From the NCBI GenBank assembly GCA_015039465.1, contig MU130002.1, positions 1-13,400 on the forward strand: a stretch of DNA of 13,400 nucleotides, in the 5' to 3' direction. How positions within the stretch are numbered: the stretch's first letter is position 1; the number at the start of each line of letters is the position of its first letter. This DNA is from Phlegmacium glaucopus (lineage: Eukaryota; Basidiomycota; Agaricomycetes; Agaricales; Cortinariaceae). The notes under the pieces were generated by a model. It did no database searches. It was not told the origin of the DNA and saw only the letters and a program-made list of their open reading frames with translations. Shown here one piece after another: positions 7,928 through 13,400 of the stretch. A program made the translations under genes and the position numbers.

Positions 7928-8575
7928 CCCCCAGTGAGGGGGTCATCATCGTCGTGTGAGGGCTGTGGTAGTGTAATAGATAAAAATAAACCCCCCATGA
8001 GGGGGGGTCATCGTCGTGTGGGTTGTCGAGTCTATCAAAGATATGAAAAAACCCCCCGGGAGGGGGGTTCGTCATCGTTGTTCGCATGTCGTTGTTCGCA
8101 CGTGTCGTCGTTGTTCGGGTGTGTCGTTGTTTGGGTGTGTCGTTATTCGTACGTGTTGTCGTTCGTTGACGTCGACGTCGTCCATTGAAATAAATAACCC
8201 CCCCTGTAAGGGGGGGGGTAACCGTGTAGTCGTCGTCGACGTCGTCCGTCGAAATAAAATAACCCCCCCTCTACAGGGGGGGGGGTAGCCGTTGTGTAAT
8301 TGTCGTTGTTCGTCGTTGTTCGACGTCGACGTCGTCGTCCGTAGAAATGAACCCCCCCATACAGGGGGGGGTTAACCATCGTCGCTGTCGTCCGTAGAGA
8401 TAACACGAACCCCCCCGGTGAAGGGGGGGTGAAAAGGTGGTGGTGGTGGTCTGTCGAGGTAGAGGATGGTGGTGGTGGGATGGTCGTCGTCGTACGCTGC
8501 TAGTTTTGTTAGTGAATTGAATAGAAACATAATAAAAATTTTAAAAAAAACCAAAAACCCCCCTGGTTAGGGGGG
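7928..8575. repeat. Eight dispersed C-run/G-run hairpins
   Basis: Each unit is an A-rich lead (such as AAATAAA), a run of 5-7 C, a 4-6 base loop and a run of 5-10 G. Hairpins lie at 7928-7942, 7991-8007, 8052-8067, 8198-8218, 8263-8285, 8352-8371, 8410-8429 and 8558-8575. Loops differ (AGTGA, ATGA, GGGA, TGTAA, TCTACA, ATACA, GGTGAA, TGGTTA). Spacers are mostly CGTCGT, GTTCG or GACGTCGAC repeats. The arms covary in length with the homopolymers, but the loops are not conserved. No coding sense; frames here merely follow the repeats. Confidence 0.9.
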
Positions 8576-8930
8576 TAGCCGTCATCGTCGCCGTCGTTGT
8601 TGTTGTTGTGTGTCCTGTGTTGTTGTCATTGTTGTCGTTGTCCATCGTTGTTGTTGTTCTTGTTGTTGTTGTCCGTTGTTGTTGTTGTTGTCGTCCATTG
8701 TTGTTGTTGGTCGTGTTGTTGTTGTCCGTTGTTGTTGTGTGTCGTTGTCCGTGCCATTGTCGTGTCGTCCATTGTGTGGGTCGCTCATCGTCATCGTCGT
8801 CGTTGGTCGTCCTCGTCGTCGTTGGTCCTTGTCGTGGTTGAGGGTCGGTGACGGTGGTGGTGGTTGTGGTGACGGACGGGTGACGAGTGACAGTTGTAGT
8901 GACGGTTGTGGTTGTAAACGAAGTGCTGTT
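8576..8930. repeat. GTT/GTC triplet-rich tract
   Basis: Long imperfect runs of GTT, GTC and TGT triplets with GTCC interruptions, shifting near 8840 to GGTGGTGG and GTGACGG. The strand is strongly purine-poor at first and then G-rich. Open frames on both strands exist only because the repeats lack stops; their translations are Val/Cys/Leu or Thr/Gln/Asn runs. Confidence 0.85.
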
Positions 8931-9119
8931 TAGATGTGTCACATGTGGTCACGTGTGGTCACGTGACCATACCTCGCGGCCTGAACAAAATTCAAAATTC
9001 GAATGGCGGCAAGGCATTGCCACCACATATATATGAATTACAGTTAACTTATGTATATTTAAATTACTATTGACTTATATATGATTATTTTAATTTTGAA
9101 TAATATTTAAAAGTAAGAG
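8931..9119. other. TIR element right interior: CACGTG palindromes and AT-rich sequence
   Basis: Two tandem copies of TGTGGTCACG start at 8945 and 8955, the second part of a perfect 12-bp palindrome GGTCACGTGACC at 8957-8968. GGCAAGGCATTGCC (near 9008) is a small hairpin. The rest, to about 9119, is AT-rich without genes. Confidence 0.6.
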
Positions 9120-9385
9120 TTGTGGAATTCCCAGGATTCCGGGTGGATTCCGGGTGGATTCTGTGTTGGGGATTCCTAAGGAATTCCGGGAATCCTGGTA
9201 TCAATTTCATTGTGTACCAGGAATCCACCTGGAATCCTCCTGGACTGGGAAGAGCCAGGAATGTCAATTTCAGGGGGAATTGGCTGGTAGAAAATTCCTC
9301 CCGGAATCCTGGTATTCCTACCAGGAATGGTAGGAATCCTCCAGGAATCCTCCCGGAATAGGTAGGAATCCACCAGGAATCCTCC
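9120..9385. repeat. GGAATCC/GGATTCC-rich right subterminal region
   Basis: Irregularly spaced GGATTCC, GGAATCC and GGAATTCC motifs mirror the left end of the TIR element in content and, toward the terminus, in inverted orientation. Unlike the left side there is no regular 11-bp period. Such repeats near both ends are common where a transposase binds, but that role here is inferred. Confidence 0.75.
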
Positions 9386-9414
9386 AGGAAGACGTGGGGG
9401 AGTGTAAAGACCTC

Positions 9415-9954
9415 TATATTTCTGGAACACTGTCCAGGTCAGAATCGGAAGGTGTAGTGGAGGCTGAGGTGGAACAGCCAGCAGCCTCAACGGGATTGTG
9501 AACGGAAATGGAATAGCATTGGGCTCCTTCGGAACGGATGGACCTCATGAAAGCTGCAGCAGACACTAAGGAAATTTTAGGAGCGGTCAATGGTTTGGGA
9601 ACAAAAGGGATATCAGGAAATGGTTCTGGAATAGTATTGGAAGGCTTTTCAACCTTTGAACTTGCAGAAACCGTATTGGACATTGTAATGTCAGATACTG
9701 GAATGGGTGCCTTGGCGGTAACAGAAGCGGGAACTGGAAGGATAACTATACGGTCTTGGAAAGTTACACTGCTATTGACCCAGTCAATCAACGGATTATG
9801 TTGGGTGAGCCAGTCAAGCCCGAGTACAGCAGGAAAATCGGAATCCAGTTTGGTTAGTAAGAATCGGATTTTGTGGACAGAACCACATGAGAACTGAACG
9901 GAAACAATGGTAGCATGGGTGATCATGCCCGGAGAAGAACCATCAATGAGACGG
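9415..9954 (-). pseudogene. pol: Gypsy element 2 pol: C-terminal half of protease and linker
   Basis: Open on the minus strand from the edge of solo LTR A. It begins LIDGSSPGMITHATIVSV and carries the retropepsin C-half motif FPAVLGLDWLTQHNPLIDW near 9840-9780. A Ser/Pro/Ala-rich linker follows, ending SDSDLDSVPEI at the TIR-element insertion, where a TAG falls in the duplicated bases. The matching N-half with the DSG active site lies at 10794-10786, on the other side of the LTR. Protease would cut the Gag-Pol precursor. Conservation is good, so both insertions hit a fairly intact gene. Confidence 0.85.
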
Positions 9955-10704
9955 TGATGTACCTGCGGTGGGGACAGACCGCAAGTAGTACACAGTTCGT
10001 GGGGCTGATGTAGTTCTCTTCAGTAGGTGATAGTGAGGTTTTATGAGGTGCGAAGGTTTGCTTTAAAGTGCGAGATAATGCGCAGAAAAAGCGAAGCCCG
10101 CAGGATGATTTTTTAAGGAGTGCAAGAGTAGCTTAGCACGACGTTCCAAAGGTGGGATCAAAAGTGTGGTAATTTGTCCGTTCCCCTCTCTTCCGTTACC
10201 CTACTTGCTACTGCTAATAATATAGTAACTAGCAATAGCTAAGTGCGGAAAGGTGAAACAGGAATGTAAAATGTGGGTTAAAGCGGAGTCACATGGGTCC
10301 GGTATTTTGGGAATGAAACATAGGAGATAAGAGCCAAATAAAGGAGACAAGATAAAAATAAAGGTGATGAGTAATACAGTCACCTGAGTGACCTTTGTTG
10401 GAGTCGTGTTTAAAGATTGCGAGAACAGCTGGCAACTGCGAATGATAATGCGAATGTTGGTGATGACTGCAAGTATCTGCAATGATCTGCGAGTATTCTG
10501 CAATGATCTGCGAGTATGTGCAATGATGTGCAATAATGTGCAATGATGTGCAATGATGTGCAATGATCTGCGATGACCTGCAATGACCTGCAATGATCTG
10601 CAAGTATCCGCAATGATATGTGAGCCTCTGCAAGTATACTGCGAAGGTTGTGAAACCGCAAAAATGGTGTGTTTACATCCCTAGACGTCTCCTGGGTCCT
10701 ATCA
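9955..10704 (-). mobile_element. Solo LTR, copy A (750 bp), inserted in the element 2 protease
   Basis: On the minus strand it runs from TGATAGGACCC (10704) to GGTACATCA (9955). It is flanked by the exact 4-bp duplication ACGG at 9951-9954 and 10705-10708. Joining the flanks with one copy of ACGG restores the protease frame (PMTLR to LIDG) without any gap. It is homologous to copy B at 4301-5163, in the opposite orientation. It differs from B by an expanded 10-bp repeat in its 5' half. No internal retroelement genes accompany it, so it is a solo LTR left by LTR-LTR recombination. Confidence 0.9.
10460..10640. repeat. 10-bp repeat array (TGCAATGATG/TGCAATGATC) inside solo LTR A
   Basis: Decamer units such as CAATGATGTG, CAATGATCTG, CGAGTATCTG and CAATGACCTG repeat in strict 10-bp phase for most of the stretch. 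The corresponding part of LTR B has only scattered TTCGCACATC-like motifs, so the array expanded in copy A or its source. Minus-strand frames across it (Ile/His/Ala/Cys repeats) are by-products. Confidence 0.85.
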
Positions 10705-10964
10705 ACGGAGAGTCATAGGAGTAATAGGAAAAATGGGAAAATCATTGGACTTTGCGTAATGCTCATCCATGAAACAGTGAGTGGAACCACTGTCAATGAA
10801 AGCAGAAAAATAGACATTCAGAAATTGAAGACAAAGAAGAGAAACAAAGACTGCTTGGGTTTTTGGAGAGATTATTGCATTTAGAACTGCAACAAGCTCA
10901 GCACAGGGGCTCTCGCAATTCACCGTCTGTGCTGAGTCCAGTGAATTGCTTAGTCTTTTTTTTT
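10705..10964 (-). pseudogene. pol: Gypsy element 2 pol: start of pol and N-terminal half of protease
   Basis: Reached from gag by a -1 shift in the A-run at 10964-10956. From there the minus-strand frame is open through LSNSLDSAQTVNCESPC to the retropepsin active site FIDSGSTHCF (DSG at 10794-10786) and on to PMTLR, where solo LTR A cuts in. No ATG is needed if pol is made as a Gag-Pol fusion; the GTG at 10923 is not a credible start. The second half of the protease is at 9954-9415. Confidence 0.85.
10897..10964 (-). promoter_or_regulatory. Predicted -1 ribosomal frameshift signal with H-type pseudoknot
   Basis: On the minus strand: nine A (10964-10956), giving slippery A AAA AAA in the gag frame. 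Six spacer bases, GACTAA, contain the gag stop at 10952-10950. Stem 1 is GCAATTCAC (10949-10941) with GTGAATTGC (10923-10915), 9 bp. Stem 2 is CTCAGCACAG (10936-10927) with CTGTGCTGAG (10906-10897), 10 bp. The stems interleave: loop 1 is 4 nt, the junction 3 nt and loop 3 8 nt. After the shift the pol frame stays open into the protease. All pairs are Watson-Crick; function is inferred. Confidence 0.85.
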
Positions 10965-11081
10965 CTCCGAACCGGAGTCCTTTGGCTTAGCTGGAACGGA
11001 CTCAGAAGCAGAATCAGAGACAGTAGAGGCTCGGCCTTTAGTGGAGCTTGCCTTGGCAAGGTTACAGTCAGGAACCAGGAT
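10950..11081 (-). pseudogene. gag: Gypsy element 2 gag, C-terminal tail only
   Basis: Minus-strand frame ending at TAA (10952-10950). The readable end is VPDCNLAKASSTKGRAS, a Ser/Lys/Pro-rich stretch and then SEKKKD. VPDC looks like the last Cys of a CCHC zinc knuckle, whose preceding residues are garbled. Just upstream the frame meets a TAG and an unrelated inverted repeat, so the rest of gag and the 5' LTR are missing. The Lys run at the end is encoded by the slippery A tract used for the -1 shift into pol. Confidence 0.7.
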
Positions 11082-11087
11082 AGTAAG

Positions 11088-11132
11088 CTACACTGTAACG
11101 AGTAACACGGTTACCAAACGCACACAGTGTAG
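11088..11132. repeat. 9-bp inverted repeat at the broken 5' edge of element 2
   Basis: CTACACTGT (11088-11096) and ACAGTGTAG (11124-11132) are exact inverses around 27 bases. It sits where gag homology of element 2 stops, and may be the scar or end of another transposon. The following 11133-11239 shows no gene. Confidence 0.65.
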
Positions 11133-11239
11133 TCGTGTTGCTTGGTTCGGGTGAACGCTACCGAACACCCTATGATCTGGGCTGGGTAAACTGTAGTCTG
11201 GTGATGGATGGGGTTTGACTGAACACGTTTATGGTTTAC

Positions 11240-11890
11240 AATCATAGCACCACTGCCAAGCCGGCTAATTGAGACTTGGCAAGGGTGATCGGGTGAAAGT
11301 GTTTTGCAGCGGACCTGGGCATAATACCGCTAATCATAGGATGACATGTAATGCCAGTTCGGACACACAAGAATGCCGGCTGACCCAGGGATATTGCCAA
11401 GCCGACACCACATGTATACTCGGCAATGTGAAAGTGACTCGGGCAGAGAGCGGCCCAACCAGAGAACAGTTCTGCCTAAGGAGCACCATATTTCTCTTGA
11501 AATCTTTAATATCTTGACTCCCTACTTACTACCCATGTATATTATAGTAATTAATGCATACATGGTACTCGTGTACTGATTTCCTATTGCTGCCATGAAC
11601 CGTGGTTCTCATTGGCAGGTGGCAGCGGCTTCTGACTACTGATCTCCGATGCCAAGTCGGGCATTCGAGAGACCAGGATGACTGCCGATCCAGCTAAGTA
11701 AGATATGGCAAGGTGATCGGCTGAATGGTAATGTAGCCAGTTTGGGCACAATATATGAGAATACAGCTGAATTGTTTAAGCATCTGACATGTAAAGAGCA
11801 GCTCCATTCTCTTCAAAATTCTCATATTCTGGACTCCCTACTACCCATATATCTTACAGTAATTAATGCATACATGGTAATTTCCTATTG
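11240..11890. repeat. Tandem ~313-bp repeat, two copies
   Basis: Copy 1 spans about 11240-11577 and copy 2 about 11640-11890. The shared core includes CATTTGACATGTAA-like sequence, GGACTCCCTACT, AGTAATTAATGCATACATGGTA (11549 and 11862) and TTTCCTATTG. The anchor GCATACATGGTA recurs at 11556 and 11869, a period of 313 bp. Copy 1 is diverged in its left part, which is rich in GCCAAGCCGGC and GCCGGCTGAC motifs. Homology of copy 2 stops sharply at 11890. The same family occurs in mirror image at 13022-13400. No coding sequence is seen. Confidence 0.75.
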
Positions 11891-12190
11891 TTAATTATAT
11901 AACGATCAAATTAAAGATATTAATATAATAAAAAGATCATTTCAGTCCACTAAGTAAAGGATTCGAACGTTGAGTTAAGACGAGTCTTAGACGAGTCTTT
12001 ATCAGTCTAAGACGAGCCTTTAACCAACCTAAGACTAGCCTTTAACCAGTCTTAATCTAGACTAGTCTAGACTAGTCTAGACCAATAAAGACTAGTCTAG
12101 ACTAGTCTTAGACCAGTCTTTTTAACCGAGATAATGACGGTAAACCCGAACATTTTTAAGACTGGCCTTAGACTAGTCTAGACCACCTAG
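11891..12190. repeat. AT-rich spacer and CTAG-rich palindromic array
   Basis: 11891-11960 is AT-rich with nothing recognisable. From about 11972, AGTCTAGACTAG-type motifs repeat, including a perfect 26-bp palindrome at 12056-12081 built from 10-bp ACTAGTCTAG units. TCTAGACC recurs at 12077, 12177 and 12246 in the same polarity as the mirrored gene segment to the right. The array therefore probably belongs to the mirrored block. In that case its true sequence is TCTGATCAGATC-like (GATC-rich, not CTAG-rich). Confidence 0.6.
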
Positions 12191-12225
12191 TGTCGTTTCT
12201 GGAGGTAAAAACTACAGTATAGATC

Positions 12226-12839
12226 GCAGTTAGAGTTTGGCTTCATCTAGACCACCTAGTGTCGTTTCTGGAGGTGGGACCATACAGTGGTTGGTTATTG
12301 ACAGTTGATAAATGATTATTGTTTATCAACCTTAGTATAGGTAACTTACGCTACTCGGATGAGGGTGTCGCCGTTACTACGGGCTTCGGTTTAGCCTGTT
12401 AGGTGGAGGTTGTTGATAGAAACATCTTCTAAGGCTACAACTCGAAGGCCTTTACGTTTGGTGATCAGGGGGTGGATACTGACAGATGTAACTACTGAGT
12501 CTGCTGCTTCTTTATCCTGGTGGTTTGTCACAAACAGAACTCTCTTGCGGCCAGCTCAGCCTACGCCGTTATTGTAAACGACTATAAAAACATGGTAACC
12601 TTCTATTACTATTGTCCCCCCTACTGTACAAGTTTTCAAAACGAGTTTGGAAGCAGGGTAGGCTGTTACTACTACCTCTACGGTACAAACTTCTAAAACG
12701 CGTTTGGAAGTAGGGACCCAGCCTGCTGTACCTCCTGCTACTCCCACCCGTTCCACCTCACCGTATGGCAGGTTCGCCTAGCCCAGGAAAATGCCGTCGA
12801 CTAAAATGGTGGAAACTACTGTCAACCAACCCACTAATC
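12226..12839. other. Hidden coding tail, readable only in the base-complement taken left to right
   Basis: Complement each base and keep the order. A GTATGT...CTAAT...TAG intron of 47 nt occupies 12281-12327. Exon 12226-12280 (upstream edge uncertain; stops lie before 12226) joins exon 12328-12839. From 12330 there are 169 sense codons and a TAG at 12837-12839. The product is acidic and Pro/Thr-rich, with three related segments: TFADIFVPLEDND, MFKSFAQTFVPSDNDD and MFEDFAQTFIPGSDD, the last two 57 nt (19 residues) apart. It ends TTFDDSWLGD. A 30-bp exact repeat (12177-12206, 12246-12275; period 69) lies at the first exon. No known domain is recognised; it looks like a disordered acidic tail similar in style to the protein ending at 429. 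The strand is left undefined because neither printed strand encodes it. Confidence 0.8.
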
Positions 12840-12899
12840 CAAAGACTTACAAACATGAAAGACCGACTTTATACAGAGGATGAGTAACAGTTTATTATA

Positions 12900-13400
12900 A
12901 ATTGACAGGTCGGAAGACTACTCACGACGGGCCCGTAGTGACTTCCAACGGCCCAGACACTACACTGTTTACTCACCCGAGCCGTTGTGGGTGTTCCCAT
13001 TCACCGTAAACTACACGGGTTGAGTCGTAGTCTGTAGTCACCGGTGTTCGGCGACGTAGGACGACTACTCTTTCTTGGTGTCAAGTACCGTCGTTATCCT
13101 TTAATGGTACATACGTAATTAATGACATTCTATATATCCCATCGTCCCTCAGGTCTTACTACTCTTAAAACCTCTCTTACCTCGACTTAGAAATGTACAG
13201 TCTACGAATTTGGTAAGACGACATAAGAGTATATAGCACGGGTTTGGTCGATGTAATGGTAACTCGGCTAGTGGAACGGCATAGAATGAATCGGTCTAGC
13301 CGTCAGTAGAAACATAGACTATACGGACTGAGTCGTAGTCTCTAGTCACCGGTGTTCGGCGACGTAGGACGGCTACTCTTTCTTGGTGTCAAGTACCGTC
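12900..13400. repeat. Mirrored copies of the ~310-bp repeat (period 308)
   Basis: GAGTCGTAGTCT and the following ~65 bases occur at 13022 and 13330, so the period is 308 bp. The text matches the 313-bp repeat at 11590-11890 only when read backwards. In the corrected reading this repeat follows the stop of the hidden gene by about 180 bp. The array runs off the window end. Confidence 0.85.

Larger units (their letters stand above)
7410..9414. mobile_element. Non-autonomous TIR element (~2.0 kb) inserted in element 2
   Basis: Perfect 23-bp terminal inverted repeats begin TTTACACTCCCCCACG at 7416-7438 and return inverted at 9386-9408; similarity continues inward through GGAATCC/GGATTCC motifs. 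TATATTTC is duplicated at 7402-7409 and 9415-9422. If two mismatches are allowed, the duplication reaches 14 bp (7402-7415 and 9415-9428). Removing the insert rejoins SVPEI with IYHKFSDVF of element 2 pol. An 8-bp duplication is typical of hAT-like and some other cut-and-paste families, but 6 unlike bases lie outside the TIR at one or both ends, so the superfamily stays open. No transposase is encoded. The inside is repeats: an 11-bp array, an AT-rich palindrome, eight C-run/G-run hairpins, a GTT/GTC triplet tract and a second GGAATCC-rich end. Confidence 0.8.
5793..11081 (-). mobile_element. Gypsy element 2: fragmented host of three later insertions
   Basis: Minus-strand Ty3/gypsy element made of a gag tail (11081-10950), protease N-half (10964-10705), protease C-half (9954-9415) and RT-RNase H (7409-5793). 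The gaps are filled by solo LTR A (9955-10704) and a TIR element (7410-9414), and the left end is cut by element 1. Most of gag, the 5' LTR, integrase and the 3' LTR are missing. Apart from the insertions, one nonsense codon and damage at the gag edge, the coding is well preserved, so insertion did most of the damage. Confidence 0.85.
11891..13400. other. Mirror-image (reversed, not complemented) block; left edge between 11891 and ~12050
   Basis: Two independent signs show that this block is written with wrong polarity. First, 13093 onward read left to right equals 11890 downward read right to left, with 44 consecutive identical bases (13093-13136 against 11890-11847) and high similarity on to about 11590. 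This is identity of reversed text, not an inverted repeat. Second, complementing the bases without reversing them gives a spliced coding tail at 12226-12839. DNA polymerases cannot make such a segment. Ordinary strand annotation of this block is meaningless. Confidence 0.9.

Noticed and set aside
7928..8575. C-run/G-run hairpins as transcription terminators
   Set aside because: Bacterial-type hairpin terminators do not fit a fungal context, and the T-tract after the stem is missing.
8541..8942. Long open frames on both strands coding Thr/Gln/Asn or Val/Cys/Leu runs
   Set aside because: They are created by GTT/GTC triplet repeats lacking stops inside a non-coding TIR element; no start context or domain.
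10201..10661. Ile/His/Ala-rich minus-strand frames in three phases
   Set aside because: They follow the 10-bp repeat in solo LTR A; overlapping frames with the same shifted pattern show it is not coding.
11940..11985. Possible tRNA on the minus strand (GGATTCGAAC resembles a T-arm)
   Set aside because: The bases that should pair in the T stem do not, and no anticodon or D arm is found.
12556..12756. 66-codon minus-strand open frame, Val/Thr-rich
   Set aside because: It lies within the mirrored block and is a by-product of the hidden gene's repeats; neither printed strand there is real sequence polarity.

Overview
The window looks like repeat-rich nuclear DNA of a basidiomycete fungus, most likely an agaricomycete. 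The basis is two Ty3/gypsy (Metaviridae-type) polyproteins of the kind common in mushroom genomes and a short 47-nt GT-AG intron. The genus cannot be named from the sequence. Apart from a gene tail at the left edge and a gene tail hidden in an abnormal block at the right edge, almost everything is nested mobile DNA and satellite-like repeats, and no retroelement here is intact.

Layout, left to right. 1-429: C-terminal end of an unknown acidic protein. 430-1330: intergenic DNA with a 19-bp minisatellite. 1257-5792 (minus strand): gypsy element 1, with 5' LTR 5324-5792, leader 5164-5323, gag 4300-2975 carrying two frame breaks, and pol (protease plus partial RT) that decays before the YxDD motif. 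Its gag start is split from its leader by a solo LTR, copy B (4301-5163, plus strand). 5793-11081 (minus strand): gypsy element 2, which element 1 interrupts just after RNase H. Element 2 is also cut by a solo LTR of the same family as copy B (copy A, 9955-10704) inside the protease, and by a 2-kb non-coding element with terminal inverted repeats (7410-9414) between protease and RT. 11088-11890: inverted repeat and a tandem ~313-bp repeat. 11891-13400: abnormal block.

The nesting gives an order of events: element 2 first, then element 1, the TIR element and LTR A into element 2, and LTR B into element 1. Removing LTR A and one copy of its 4-bp target duplication restores the protease frame exactly. 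Element 2 keeps a textbook gag-pol -1 frameshift signal: A-run slippery site, 6-nt spacer and H-type pseudoknot.

The strongest anomaly is at the right end. From about 11.9-12.05 kb to the window end, the DNA is a mirror image (reversed but not complemented) of normal sequence. It matches the 313-bp repeat at 11590-11890 read backwards, including 44 consecutive identical bases. If each base is complemented without reversing the order, it yields a 169-codon open frame with a canonical 47-nt fungal intron and an acidic, repeat-bearing C-terminus. No known biological process makes such a block, so the best explanation is an assembly or file-handling error. Neither strand of 12.0-13.4 kb as printed should be annotated at face value.
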